Origin: Candidatus Obscuribacter phosphatis
GTDB lineage: Bacteria > Cyanobacteriota > Vampirovibrionia > Obscuribacterales > Obscuribacteraceae
Length of the DNA: 64,000 nucleotides
Assembly: GCA_001899315.1 (NCBI GenBank)
Contig: MOYA01000004.1
Location: 167,592 to 231,591, forward strand
Direction: 5' to 3'
Positions 34,968-44,154 of this stretch are shown piece by piece. The translations under genes and the position numbers were made by a program. Each line of letters begins with the position of its first letter. The stretch's first letter is position 1. The notes under the pieces were generated by a model. The model worked only from the letters and a program-made list of their open reading frames with translations, made no database searches and was not told where the DNA came from.

Positions 34968-35702
34968 ATGAAAAGCAATATTGTTTTTGTTTTGGTTAGA
35001 CCGCAGTTCCTCGGCAATATCGGGGCAACGGCGCGGGTGCTGAAAAATTTTGGCTTTAGCGATTTGCGCTTTGTCAATGCGCCCCGCGAATACAAAGATT
35101 CTGAAGCAAGAAGAATGGCTGTAGATGCCATAGATTTACTCAAGAACGCTCGTTTGTTCGACAGTTTGCCAAGTGCCCTGGCCGATGTTGGTTTGGCTTT
35201 GGGCACCACTTGCACGCGCAATCGCAACATAAAGGTCAAGCCTCTAGAGCAGTGCTTGCAAGACGTAAATCTGCCTGTTTTTGCTGAGAACAATAAAGTG
35301 GCTTTTGTCTTTGGCGACGAACGCGATGGTCTGCGCAATGACGAATTAGCTCTCTGTCACGAGCTTACCACTATCGAGACCAACCCCGATTTTTCTTCTC
35401 TCAATTTGTCTATGGCGGTTGGCTTGTCTGCTTACGAGGCGGCTCGAGCTTATTCTTGCAATAATCAGTCTCAGTTATGCCTTGATGAAAAGGCGCAGGA
35501 ATGCGCCTCTACTCTTGCCGAGATCGATGAGGTTAGCGCCGATATTGCTTTGTTGCTTGATAGAGTGGGATTTTCGCGCAGTTATAATGCCGAGAAAATT
35601 CTCTCTGAGCTGCGCCGCTTTTATCAAAGGGCTCTTCCGACTAAACGTGAGACCGATCTTTTGCGTGGCTTTGTTCTAAAAATGAACGAGTCGATCAAAT
35701 GA
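34968..35702 (+). CDS. trmJ: tRNA 2'-O-methyltransferase, TrmJ type (SPOUT/TrmH family)
   Basis: 244 residues. TrmJ methylates the 2'-OH of nucleotide 32 in the anticodon loop using S-adenosylmethionine. Motif 1 is VLVRPQFLGNIGATARVLKNFG, read here as two overlapping phrases (VRPQFLGNIG and ATARVLKNFG). Motif 2 is FVFGDERDGLRNDEL and motif 3 is LNLSMAVGLSAYEAAR, which form the SAM-binding knot. The C-terminal helical part (LLLDRVGF, LRRFYQRALPTKRETDLLRG) is TrmJ-like. The ATG follows the upstream gene by 7 bp, and the downstream TPR gene overlaps its stop by 4 bases, so the three form a likely operon. Confidence 0.92.
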   Translation: MKSNIVFVLVRPQFLGNIGATARVLKNFGFSDLRFVNAPREYKDSEARRMAVDAIDLLKNARLFDSLPSALADVGLALGTTCTRNRNIKVKPLEQCLQDVNLPVFAENNKVAFVFGDERDGLRNDELALCHELTTIETNPDFSSLNLSMAVGLSAYEAARAYSCNNQSQLCLDEKAQECASTLAEIDEVSADIALLLDRVGFSRSYNAEKILSELRRFYQRALPTKRETDLLRGFVLKMNESIK

Positions 35703-36415
35703 CCGATTTAGCTAGAGCCTTACTTATGCTGGGATTGCTGGCAGGGGCTGCTTGCTGTGATAGTGCTTCGGCTGCTAAGCCGGAGAGTGTTATGGAGCTT
35801 TTGGGCAAAGGCGATCAAGCCCGCAAAGAGATGAAGAATAGCCTTGCCCTAGACTATTTCAACCGAGCGGCACGTCTTTATGCCGCGAGCGCCGATGTCT
35901 ATAATGCCCGAGCTGATTTATACAAAGAGCTTGGTGACTTTGATAAGGCTATTGCCGATCAAGAGCAGGCCTGCCGACTAGCGCCTGGCTGCGTGCCATA
36001 TTTAGAAAAGAGGGCGGCGCTTTATTGCCTCTGTGGTCGGCTGGAAGAGGGCATTAAGGCTTGCGACGCTTTGATCGCCCATGAGAAACCTGCAACGGAC
36101 TCAGTCTATCGAATGCGGGCGGTTTCTCTCAAGAAACTGAAGCGCTATCAAGATGCCGGTAAGGCTTTTGCTGTGGCGGCTGAGGCGCATAAGAAAAGCC
36201 GTGATTATCATATGAATCTTTATGACGCCGGTGACATGTACTTGCTGACCGGTAAAGCCGAGCTTGCTTTGGGCTATTTTGAGCGGGTGATCAAGTCTTG
36301 TCCGGATCTTTCAACAGGCTATTGGGGAAGGGCTAAGGCTTTAGAAAAACTCGGTCGTCAGAGCGAAGCAGAGAAAGACCGTGAGAAAGCCAAGCATCTA
36401 GATCTGTCTTATTGA
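35699..36415 (+). CDS. Exported TPR-repeat protein
   Basis: 238 residues. An N-terminal hydrophobic segment ends in LLAGAACC, which is a signal peptide or an imperfect lipobox. Five or six TPR-like helix pairs then run to the C-terminus (KNSLALDYFNRAARLY; GDFDKAIADQEQACRLAPGC; GKAELALGYFERVIKSCPDL). The ATG overlaps the trmJ stop as ATGA, so it is translationally coupled to a tRNA-modification gene although its product leaves the cytoplasm. It probably mediates protein contacts at the envelope. Partners are unknown. Confidence 0.8.
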   Translation: MTDLARALLMLGLLAGAACCDSASAAKPESVMELLGKGDQARKEMKNSLALDYFNRAARLYAASADVYNARADLYKELGDFDKAIADQEQACRLAPGCVPYLEKRAALYCLCGRLEEGIKACDALIAHEKPATDSVYRMRAVSLKKLKRYQDAGKAFAVAAEAHKKSRDYHMNLYDAGDMYLLTGKAELALGYFERVIKSCPDLSTGYWGRAKALEKLGRQSEAEKDREKAKHLDLSY

Positions 36416-36499
36416 GGAAAGCTTGAGGGTCAGAAGCTAAAGACTAAGAAATTAGAGACGGAGAAAGAATGGCTAACTATAGCATATAAGAGGCATCGC

Positions 36500-36542
36500 A
36501 AAAAAACCGAACCCGCTGCATTGTTTGTGCAGGGGTTCGGTT
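36500..36542 (-). terminator. Intrinsic terminator downstream of fadD
   Basis: AACCGAACCC (36505-36514) pairs perfectly with GGGTTCGGTT (36533-36542), with a smaller TGCA-based stem in the loop. On the minus strand the stem is followed by seven T residues. On the plus strand TGGTTT follows, so it could also serve the TPR gene. Confidence 0.78.
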
Positions 36543-36565
36543 GGTTTAAGTTTGCAATGAAAGAT

Positions 36566-36617
36566 CAGTCCCACCGATTAATGATGTTGCAGGTGCAACC
36601 CTTTAACTGGTGGGACC
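36566..36617 (-). other. Nested hairpin in the fadD 3' untranslated region
   Basis: GTCCCACC (36568-36575) and GGTGGGAC (36609-36616) form an outer stem, with GTTGCA-GG-TGCAAC (36586-36599) inside. It lies between the fadD stop and its terminator, without a T-run of its own. It might protect the transcript 3' end. Confidence 0.5.
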
Positions 36618-36642
36618 GACCAATCGCTGCTGTCAGTTCAGA

Positions 36643-38589
36643 TCAGTGACCGTTCTTGGTGTAGATCTTGGTGACCAGAGCGTCGTAGCGTTTTGCCGCC
36701 TCCTCGCTGCGAATCTTGCGAGTGGCGGTGAGCAGACCGTTTTCCACGGTCGCTTCGTCTTCGAGAATTTCGAACTTCTTCACAGTTTCCCACTGTTCGA
36801 GGCGCGAATTGGCTTCCTTGACCGCGGCCGTCACGGCTGCCACCACTTCCGGGTGACTGACCATGAACTTTTGCTGGCTGGCGGTATCTCCCGCCGGCAC
36901 AGCCACGCCGCGATTCTTGAGCAGTTCCTTTGCCACCAGGCTGTCGACAAAGATGAGCGCACCGATGAAGGGGCGCGCATCGCCGACCGGAACGATGGCC
37001 TGCACCAGGGCATGACCGTCGAAAGCCTTCTCGATCTTCTCGGGGGCGACATACTTGCCGCCGTCGGTCTTGAGCAGGCGCTTCTTGCGACCGGTGATGA
37101 TCAAGTTGCCGCCTTCGTCGAAGCGACCCAGATCGCCGGTGTTGAACCAGCCCTCGCTGTCATAGGCCTTGGCGTTCTCTTCGGGCAGCTGGTAATAGCC
37201 GCTCGAGACCGGACCGCCGCGCAGCCAGATGACGCCGCTGCCGTCGGTGCTGCCCGGCTCGGGAACGAGCTTGATCTCGACACCGTCGATGACCGGGCCC
37301 ACCGTACCGACCACGATGTTGTCGGGTTTGTTGGCCGCAATGCCGCCGCAGGTCTCGGTGAGACCGTAGCCCTGGATGATGTTCATGCCCACCGACTTGA
37401 AGAAGCTCAGCACGTCGGGGGAGATGGGGGCACCACCGGAGCCCATGATGCGCAGCCGACCACCGAGGTTGGCACGAATCTTGCTGAAGACGATGAGATT
37501 GGCCAGCCAGCTCGAGAAGGAGCCGGGGCGAGTGGCGAAGGCCCACTTGAGCAACTTGGCCTTGAAGCCCTTGGCGTTGTCGATCTCAGCCTGGATGCGG
37601 TCCTTGATCTTGCGCCAGACTGCCGGCACACCCAGCATGATGGTGGGACGAGCCAGCTTGAGATACTTGCTCACCTCTTCCACCTTGCAGAAGACCGTGG
37701 GTACGGCACGCCAGAGGCAGATGAACTGTCCGTTCACGCGCTCATAGACGTGGGCCAGGGGCAGGTAGCTGAGGTAGAGGTCGTCTTCGTTGAAGTCGAA
37801 GCCATGACCGTAAAGGGCGGTGCACGAAGCGGCGATGTTGCCGTGGGTGAGCACGACGCCCTTGGGCTGGCCGGTGGAGCCGGAGGTGTAGATGATGGTG
37901 GCGATATCGCCGGCATTCACACCGCTGGCGGTGGCGGCGCCGACCGTCGCTTCCTTGAAGGGCACGCTGGCGAAGTTCTGCTGCATCTGCGCCATCATGG
38001 CGGCAGCCCCGGGGGTGAGCGGCAGAGTGTCGAAGGTGTCCGGTTCCTGCTTGAAGGCCTTGCGGTCACCCAGCACTCGCACCTTGTGATGCAAGCTCTG
38101 GGCGGTCAGGTCGCCGAAGAGGCGAGTGACCACGCCGCTGTCGCTGTGCACCTTCTGCGTCTGCGCTGGCGACTCACCCACGAGCACCGAGGCATTGCAG
38201 TTGGCCAGGATGAAGTTGACCTGGTCGGCGGCCGAGTTGGGATAGATAGGCACGGTGACGGCGCCGAGGCTCTGGATGGCGATGTCGGTCCAGACCCATT
38301 CGGGGCAGTTCCAGGAAAGAATGGCGACGCGGTGTCCGCGGCGGACACCGAGGGCGGCGAGTTGGCTCATGATCTCGGCGACGACGGCGCCGCAGTCGGC
38401 CCAGCGCACCGGCATGAGAGGCGGAGCTTCCACGATGACAGCGCCGCTGCCTGCTCCGATGGCGACGCCGGTGACGATGACCGACTTTTCACCCTTACGC
38501 GGGTTGTTGACGAGCACCGCTTCGCTGTCGCCTCTGGTAAAGACATGGGACCAGAAACGGTTGAGGAGAATTTCAGTTTTTCCAGACAT
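36643..38589 (-). CDS. fadD: Long-chain fatty acid-CoA ligase (AMP-forming)
   Basis: 648 residues. It activates fatty acids to acyl-CoA with ATP. Motifs are the P-loop-like IIYTSGSTGQPKGV, the A4/A5 segment GYGLTETCGGIA, GWFNTGDLG, and the hinge-catalytic region GRKKRLLKTDGGKYVAPE with the conserved Lys. LSYLPLAHVYER is typical of FadD15/ACSL-type ligases. The ATG at 38589 has AAGGAG seven bases upstream; the frame continues 30 codons upstream without a better start. It is divergent from the patatin-like gene across a 694-base region holding a palindrome. Codon use is GC-ending and strongly biased. A 709-codon antisense frame covers it and is rejected as a shadow. Confidence 0.95.
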   Translation of the reverse strand: MSGKTEILLNRFWSHVFTRGDSEAVLVNNPRKGEKSVIVTGVAIGAGSGAVIVEAPPLMPVRWADCGAVVAEIMSQLAALGVRRGHRVAILSWNCPEWVWTDIAIQSLGAVTVPIYPNSAADQVNFILANCNASVLVGESPAQTQKVHSDSGVVTRLFGDLTAQSLHHKVRVLGDRKAFKQEPDTFDTLPLTPGAAAMMAQMQQNFASVPFKEATVGAATASGVNAGDIATIIYTSGSTGQPKGVVLTHGNIAASCTALYGHGFDFNEDDLYLSYLPLAHVYERVNGQFICLWRAVPTVFCKVEEVSKYLKLARPTIMLGVPAVWRKIKDRIQAEIDNAKGFKAKLLKWAFATRPGSFSSWLANLIVFSKIRANLGGRLRIMGSGGAPISPDVLSFFKSVGMNIIQGYGLTETCGGIAANKPDNIVVGTVGPVIDGVEIKLVPEPGSTDGSGVIWLRGGPVSSGYYQLPEENAKAYDSEGWFNTGDLGRFDEGGNLIITGRKKRLLKTDGGKYVAPEKIEKAFDGHALVQAIVPVGDARPFIGALIFVDSLVAKELLKNRGVAVPAGDTASQQKFMVSHPEVVAAVTAAVKEANSRLEQWETVKKFEILEDEATVENGLLTATRKIRSEEAAKRYDALVTKIYTKNGH

Positions 38590-39283
38590 TTGGAACTCCT
38601 TCAGTTTGGTTGGAGTTGGGCGCCGACAGCCGTGGCTCTTTTGCAAGAGACCGGTGGAGCGCTGTTTAAGTCGGCACAAAGCAGAGGCTCGACAAAGCGA
38701 AAGCGAACCTCGGAATTGCGCATAAATAACAGGTCTTAGCTTTTGGGGGGTGCTTTACAGACCATGGACAGAAAAAGAAGAAAGGACAAGAAAAACTAGG
38801 CGATTGGTAGATCTGATCTCAAGAGCATTTTCAAGAATGAGCAAAGTTTGACTTTTGTAGGTGAAAGTGGGCTTAAGTTTGCTGTTTTCAAGTGGTGGCG
38901 CGGCTTGCGCATTTGCCTGTGAAATAGCTGTTCTAGCTGTGTCTAGGTTTGATTGGCCTAGCTGGGCTATTTGCTGAGAATGCCGCCCTTTTCGCTTGTT
39001 TTGTTATCAAACCGATATCGGTTAATAAATCGCAGCATTTCTAAATGAACATTCATGAGTGGCTGTATTAAAAGCCTGCTTTAGCTCTTGGATTCAAGAT
39101 AGGCGATCAAATAGGCTCTGAGCGCATTTTTCTTTTTGCCTCTCAGTAGGACTAAACCAACTCTTCTTTTCTTCATCCCTTCATTGTCTCGGAACCCTCT
39201 CAGCATCCAAATCGGATGCGGGTGATCTTTTAGGTTCTGAGCCTGCTAATTGGCATCCGCCAAAAGTGTCACGGAGCTAAAAA
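38590..39283. other. Long intergenic region between divergent fadD and patatin-like genes
   Basis: No gene is supported in 694 bases. The region is AT-richer than its flanks and should hold both promoters and the palindrome listed separately. An ATGAA-CA-TTCAT dyad at about 39044-39055 is a second small inverted repeat. Confidence 0.5.
39010..39023. promoter_or_regulatory. Perfect 14-bp palindrome, candidate operator of the lipid genes
   Basis: AACCGATATCGGTT is its own reverse complement, and weaker symmetry (TTAT and ATAA) extends on both sides. Its place between the divergent ligase and lipase genes is where TetR- or FadR-type regulators of fatty acid degradation usually bind. No regulator gene is nearby. 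Confidence 0.55.
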
Positions 39284-40372
39284 ATGAGCTCAAATACGAA
39301 TAATTCCCGGTCGGACCAGAGTCCGTCCAGGGAGATGCACTTGCTTATTTCCAGCGGCGGGTCCAGGGCTATCCTTGCGGGAGCAGGAGTAGTGCTTGCG
39401 TGCAACCACGCTGGAATCAAAAACTGGAAGTCCATCGGCGGCATCAGTGGTGGCTCTTTGCCCACCGTCTTCATGTCTTCGGGTATGGACGCCAGGACCA
39501 CGGTCGAAACGGCGCTGGACGTCGATTTCGCCAGTTTGCTCACCCGCCGGGGCGGGATGTTGAAGATTCTCTTCGCGTCCCTCATGCAGCGCCGCTACGA
39601 AAAGACTCGCCCTCGCTTCGGCGTGCTCAGCTCTGAAAAGCTCGGTACGTTCTTGGAAGGCAAGGTGTCGAGCTGGCCCACCAAGTACTGGACGATGGCT
39701 TGTGTCGGCGACGACCAGCTCATCTTCACCAAGACTGGTGTGCATCAGCGCCGCGCCGATGGGTCGTATCGCCTGCTTGCCACCGAGAGCGCTCCTTTGG
39801 GCGCGGCGGTGCGTGGCAGCTGCGCTGTGCCGGGCATCATCGATGCAGTGCCTCTCGAGGCTGCCGGTGAGAAGTTCTGGCTGCATGACGGCGCTCTTTC
39901 CAAGGAAGGTCGCACCCCCGCCAGCGTGCCGGAGCGCTTCTATGGTGCACGTCCTGAGGACATCATCGTCTGCGATGTGGGCGATGGTTCCAACATGGAA
40001 AAGAAGGTGAACCGCTGGAAAATGCACTGGTGGAAGATCATCTGTGGTGAGCTCTGCTTGCCTCAGTACGAGCCCGAGCCTCTCAGTGAGGACGACGGCT
40101 ATGTGATGATCGAGCCCACCGAGTTCAAGTTCGGTTCCCTTCAGTTCACCCTCACCCGCGACCAGAAGTGGCAGGCGGTCATGTCCGGCTATATGGGTGC
40201 CGTTCCGGCCCTCGAAAAAGCCGGACTTTTGACCGGGAACGCGCTCGAGACCGCCCGCAAGGTGGTGCGCGAGTTCGAAGCCATGGTCCAGGAGTGCAAC
40301 GAGAACAAGGCCAAGAAAGGCACGATCTCGGCGCGCACCGAAGAGCTGCTCAAGACCAACGGTCTTTGGTAG
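39284..40372 (+). CDS. Patatin-like phospholipase
   Basis: 362 residues. This lipid acyl hydrolase has a Ser-Asp dyad. The oxyanion-hole motif is SSGGSRAILAGAG (about residues 23-35), the nucleophile Ser is in GISGGSLP (GxSxG, about 53-60) and the Asp is in LHDGALS (DG-A/G, about 205). There is no signal peptide, so it would act on membrane lipids from the cytoplasmic side or after export by another route. GGAG lies eight bases before the ATG. It is the first gene of the plus-strand arm of the lipid cluster and would supply free fatty acids to the ligase encoded opposite. Confidence 0.9.
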   Translation: MSSNTNNSRSDQSPSREMHLLISSGGSRAILAGAGVVLACNHAGIKNWKSIGGISGGSLPTVFMSSGMDARTTVETALDVDFASLLTRRGGMLKILFASLMQRRYEKTRPRFGVLSSEKLGTFLEGKVSSWPTKYWTMACVGDDQLIFTKTGVHQRRADGSYRLLATESAPLGAAVRGSCAVPGIIDAVPLEAAGEKFWLHDGALSKEGRTPASVPERFYGARPEDIIVCDVGDGSNMEKKVNRWKMHWWKIICGELCLPQYEPEPLSEDDGYVMIEPTEFKFGSLQFTLTRDQKWQAVMSGYMGAVPALEKAGLLTGNALETARKVVREFEAMVQECNENKAKKGTISARTEELLKTNGLW

Positions 40373-40392
40373 CTCCGGCTTTCTCATAGCCT

Positions 40393-40472
40393 CCGGTGGT
40401 GGGAATTTGCGGTACGGGCTCTGCGATGATGCAGAGTCTGTCGGCAAGTTTCCACCGCCGGTCTTTTTATTT
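40393..40472 (+). terminator. Large hairpin with T-run between lipase and thiolase
   Basis: CCGGTGGTGG (40393-40402) pairs with CCACCGCCGG (40452-40461; one G-U) and is followed by TCTTTTTATTT. The 49-base loop contains CTCTGC and GCAGAG. A further hairpin TTGGGGA/TCCCCAA follows at 40471-40499. It is either a terminator for the lipase or an attenuating leader of the thiolase. Confidence 0.65.
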
Positions 40473-40542
40473 GGGGAGGCAAAGTGTTGCTATCCCCAAT
40501 CTAGTGCTCGACAATAGTTCTAAAAACAAGACGGAGAATCTC

Positions 40543-41778
40543 ATGAAATCTCAGAAGTCACACAAGAAGGTTTTTCTTTTGTCCGGCAGTCGGACGCCGA
40601 TCGCTTCATTCGGTCGGTCGCTCCGCTCGGTTCCTGTGGACAAGCTGGCTGGGCATGTGATGGTCAATGCCATCCGCCGTGCCGGCATCGACGCCAATAG
40701 CGTCGACCACATCATCATGGGACACGGATATCAGAGTTCCTATACCCCCAACACCGCACGCTTCGCGGCTCTGCGTGCGGGTCTCCCGGCCGGCACGCCT
40801 GCCGTGACCGTTCAGCGTCAGTGCGGTTCCGGCATGGAAGCCGTCAATCACGGCATGGACCTGGTCACCCTTGGTCGCGCCGACATCGTTCTGGCCGGTG
40901 GTGCCGAATCCATGTCCACCGTGCCCTATCTCATCCCCGGTGAATACCGCTGGACGGGAATGATCGCCAAGTATCTCAAGTTCACCAAGCTTGGACCGCG
41001 TCCGGTGCCGTTCGCCCTGGCCGACAACGGTCTGGCGCCGACCAAGTTGCTCAAAGATCAGCAGTCGATCGCCATGGCTGCCACCGCCCAGAACCTGGCC
41101 GACGCTTACGGCATCAGCCGCGAAGCCGCCGACGAGTACTCGCTGCGCAGCCAGACCCTGGCGGCTCAGGCCATCTCGAGCGGGCGCTTCGACATGGAAA
41201 TCGATGCGGTGGAAGTGCCCGGTCGCGGCTTCTTCGCCCGCGACGAGCATCCGCGCAAGACCTCCAAGGAAGCTCTCAGCAGCCTCGGTCCGGTGCTCGG
41301 CACCCGCGTCGTCACTGCCGGCAATGCGTCTGGTATCAATGACGGTGCCTGCGCCTTGGTCATCGCCTCGGAGGACAAGGTGGCTGAGCTTGGCGCCAAG
41401 CCGCTTGCCGAACTGGTTGACTATGTCTCGGTGGGTGTCACCCCCGAGCAGATGGGCATCGGTCCGGTGGAAGCGATCAAGGCTCTGCTCAAGCGCAACG
41501 ACCTCACCCTGGACGACATCGACCTGGTCGAGATCAACGAAGCTTTCGCCGTGCAGTACCTCTCTTGCGAGAAGCTGCTCGGTCTGGATCGCAACAAGGT
41601 GAACGTGAACGGCGGCGCCATCGCCCTCGGTCACCCCATCGGCATGTCCGGTGCCCGCGTCATCCTCACCCTGGCCCACGAGCTCAAGCTGCGTGGCAAG
41701 AAGCTGGGTGTGGCGGCGCTCTGCATCGGCGGCGGCATGGGTATCGCCACCCTCATCCGCAACCCCGACGTTCAGTAA
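40543..41778 (+). CDS. fadA: Acetyl-CoA acyltransferase (thiolase)
   Basis: 411 residues. It cleaves 3-ketoacyl-CoA with CoA in the last step of the beta-oxidation cycle, or runs in reverse. The nucleophile Cys is in VQRQCGSGMEAV, the His in GGAIALGHPIGMSGAR and the second Cys in ALCIGGGMG. FLLSGSRTPIASFGRSL is the usual thiolase start. The ATG at 40543 has GGAG seven bases upstream; the open frame reaches back to 40396 through a hairpin region that does not look coding. The bifunctional FadB-type gene follows after 112 bp. Codon bias is strong. Substrate chain length cannot be read from sequence. Confidence 0.95.
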   Translation: MKSQKSHKKVFLLSGSRTPIASFGRSLRSVPVDKLAGHVMVNAIRRAGIDANSVDHIIMGHGYQSSYTPNTARFAALRAGLPAGTPAVTVQRQCGSGMEAVNHGMDLVTLGRADIVLAGGAESMSTVPYLIPGEYRWTGMIAKYLKFTKLGPRPVPFALADNGLAPTKLLKDQQSIAMAATAQNLADAYGISREAADEYSLRSQTLAAQAISSGRFDMEIDAVEVPGRGFFARDEHPRKTSKEALSSLGPVLGTRVVTAGNASGINDGACALVIASEDKVAELGAKPLAELVDYVSVGVTPEQMGIGPVEAIKALLKRNDLTLDDIDLVEINEAFAVQYLSCEKLLGLDRNKVNVNGGAIALGHPIGMSGARVILTLAHELKLRGKKLGVAALCIGGGMGIATLIRNPDVQ

Positions 41779-41890
41779 GTCTTTCTTTCGGTCATCCGTC
41801 TGACCGGTCTCGAATATTTCCAATGGATGATTCGCAGACCGGTTCAGGCGGTGAAGCCATAAACCAAACAACTTCGAATAGAGGACTCAA

Positions 41891-44011
41891 ATGACAAAAA
41901 TCGTCAAAGTAAACATGCTGGACGGCGGCATCGCTCACATGGTGATCGATGACCCCGACAGCAAGCTCAATGTCCTGTCGCAGGAATTCTTCGCCGAATT
42001 CTCCGCTGCCATGGACGCTCTCGAGGCCCGCACCGACGTCAAGGGTCTCGTCATCTCCTCGGGCAAGGAAGACTGCTTCTTTGCCGGCGCCGACGTGAAG
42101 GAGATCCGTCTCCTGCAGACCCGTCCCGCCCGTGACATCTACAATGCCTGCAAGGCTGGTCGCGATGCCGTCAACCGCATCTCCAAGCTGCCCTACCCGA
42201 CTGTGGCTGCCGTCAGCGGCACCTGTCTGGGTGGCGGTCTGGAACTGACCCTGGCCTGCAAGTATCGCATCGCCGCCACCCATCCCAAGACCTCGATGGG
42301 TCTGCCGGAAGTTCAGCTCGGCTTCATTCCGGGCTGGGGCGGCACCATTCGTCTGCCCCGTCTGATCGGGCTGCAGGAAGGTTTCACCCTCATCTCCACC
42401 GGCAACCGTGTGGACGCCATCAAGGCATGGCGCCTCGGTCTGGTGGATGAGACTGCCGCTCCTGCCGATCTGGTCAAGCGCGCCGTGGCCATCGCCTCTG
42501 GCGCCAAGCCGGCCCGCTTCAACAAGTCCTTCCAGCAGAAGGCCATGGAGTACGGGCTGGCTACCGCTGCCGGTCGCATGCTCTTCCAGCGTCAGGCCAC
42601 CAATGTGGTCATGTCGCAGACCCGGGGCAAGTATCCGGCGCCGCTGGAAGCCCTGAAGGTGATCATGAAGACCTGGGGCATGCCGCTCGACAAGGCTTTC
42701 GAGGTGGAATGCCAGGCCTTCGCCAAGCTTGCCACTTCGGCTGTTTCGAAGAACCTGGTCGGCATTTTCTTCGCCGACACCGAATCGAAGAAGATGCCCG
42801 AGGGCGTCGCTCCCGCAATCAAGGTCAAGACCGTGGGTGTGCTCGGCGCCGGCGTCATGGGTGCAGGCATCGCTCAGGCGGCTGCCTATGCCGGCTATCG
42901 CGTCGTGCTCAAGGATATCGACCAGGCTGCTCTCGATAAGGGCCTGAAGAACATCAAGGACCTCTTCGACGGTCTGGTGAGCAAGCGCAAGATGACCCGC
43001 GCCGAAGCCGACATGAAGATCGGTGCGGTCAAGGGTACCATCGACTACGCCGACCTGGCGGACTGCGACCTGGTTATCGAGGCTGTGGTCGAGAAGATGG
43101 TGGTGAAGAAGGCTGTCATCGCCGACGTCGAGAAGGCGATCAGCAAGCCCTTCATCTTTGCCACCAATACCTCGTCTCTGTCGGTGAACGAGATGGCTGT
43201 CGCCGCCAAGAACCCCGCCAATGTCGTCGGACTGCACTTCTTCAACCCGGTGCACAAGATGAAGCTGGTGGAAGTGGTGTCCGCCAAGACCACGTCTGCT
43301 GAGACCCTGGCTGCGGCCAAGGCTTTCGGCATGAAGGTGGGCAAGACCACGGTCGTTACCGGTGACGGTCCCGGCTTTGTGGTCAACCGCATCCTCTCGC
43401 CCTACATGAAGGAAGCCATCCAGCTCCTTCTGGAAGGCGTTCCGGCCGAGCAGATCGACAAGGCTGCCACCCGCTTCGGCATGCCGATGGGTCCGATTGC
43501 GCTCATGGACGAAGTCGGTCTCGACATCGTCACCCATGTGATCAAGGTCATGCACAGCGCCCTCGGCGCTCGCCTGGCTCCGCCTGCCATCATCGATGTG
43601 ATCGAGAAGCAGAAGCTGCTCGGTAAGAAGGGCGGCAAGGGTCTCTATCTCTACGACGAGAAGGGCAAGCGCACCGGTCTCAACCCCGACGTCCAGGCGG
43701 CCATCAATGCGCCGGCCAAGACCATGTCGGAGAGCGCCCTGCAGGATCGTCTCTTCCTGCCGATGGTGAACGAGGCCGCGCACTGCCTGGCCGAAGGCAT
43801 CATCGACGAGCCGTCGCAGCTCGACCTGGCCATGATCTTCGGCACCGGCTTCGCTCCCTTCCTGGGCGGCGTGCTCGGCTATGCCGATTCGCTGGGCATT
43901 CGCACTGTCCATCAGAAGCTGGAACACCTCTCCAAGGTGGCCGGCGACAACTACAAGCCCGCTCAGCTGATCAAGGACAAGGCTCAGCGCGGCGAAGCCT
44001 TCTACAAGTAA
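41891..44011 (+). CDS. fadB: Bifunctional enoyl-CoA hydratase / 3-hydroxyacyl-CoA dehydrogenase
   Basis: 706 residues. The N-terminal crotonase domain (about 1-190) has GTCLGGGLELTLACKYRIA and PEVQLGFIPGWGG, with the two catalytic Glu positions. A linker is followed by the NAD-binding dehydrogenase domain (about 310 onward; VGVLGAGVMGAGIA), with the catalytic His in GLHFFNPVHKMKLVEVV, and two C-terminal helical repeats. It carries out the hydration and oxidation steps of beta-oxidation and normally works with the thiolase encoded just upstream. AGAGGA precedes the ATG. FadB or FadJ type cannot be decided. A 799-codon antisense frame is a shadow. Confidence 0.95.
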   Translation: MTKIVKVNMLDGGIAHMVIDDPDSKLNVLSQEFFAEFSAAMDALEARTDVKGLVISSGKEDCFFAGADVKEIRLLQTRPARDIYNACKAGRDAVNRISKLPYPTVAAVSGTCLGGGLELTLACKYRIAATHPKTSMGLPEVQLGFIPGWGGTIRLPRLIGLQEGFTLISTGNRVDAIKAWRLGLVDETAAPADLVKRAVAIASGAKPARFNKSFQQKAMEYGLATAAGRMLFQRQATNVVMSQTRGKYPAPLEALKVIMKTWGMPLDKAFEVECQAFAKLATSAVSKNLVGIFFADTESKKMPEGVAPAIKVKTVGVLGAGVMGAGIAQAAAYAGYRVVLKDIDQAALDKGLKNIKDLFDGLVSKRKMTRAEADMKIGAVKGTIDYADLADCDLVIEAVVEKMVVKKAVIADVEKAISKPFIFATNTSSLSVNEMAVAAKNPANVVGLHFFNPVHKMKLVEVVSAKTTSAETLAAAKAFGMKVGKTTVVTGDGPGFVVNRILSPYMKEAIQLLLEGVPAEQIDKAATRFGMPMGPIALMDEVGLDIVTHVIKVMHSALGARLAPPAIIDVIEKQKLLGKKGGKGLYLYDEKGKRTGLNPDVQAAINAPAKTMSESALQDRLFLPMVNEAAHCLAEGIIDEPSQLDLAMIFGTGFAPFLGGVLGYADSLGIRTVHQKLEHLSKVAGDNYKPAQLIKDKAQRGEAFYK

Positions 44012-44035
44012 GTAGGCGGTAAGTCGGCTGTAACT

Positions 44036-44077
44036 GAGGGGGGAACTGGTCTTTTGACTGGTTCCCTCCTCTTTTTT
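44036..44077 (+). terminator. Intrinsic terminator after fadB
   Basis: GAGGGGGGAAC pairs with GTTCCCTCCTC (one G-U); an inner GTC-TTTT-GAC closes the loop and a T-run follows. Confidence 0.85.
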
Positions 44078-44154
44078 GCTCGTTGATACCATATGCAATA
44101 GTAAGATATCGAAATTGAAAAAACTTTGCTGGTTCTTGGTTTTATGTGTTTCAA

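Noticed and set aside
36610..38739. 709-codon plus-strand frame opposite fadD
   Set aside because: It is antisense to a clear acyl-CoA ligase, has low-complexity His/Asp/Gly-rich sequence typical of the complement of GC-biased codons, and lacks any domain.
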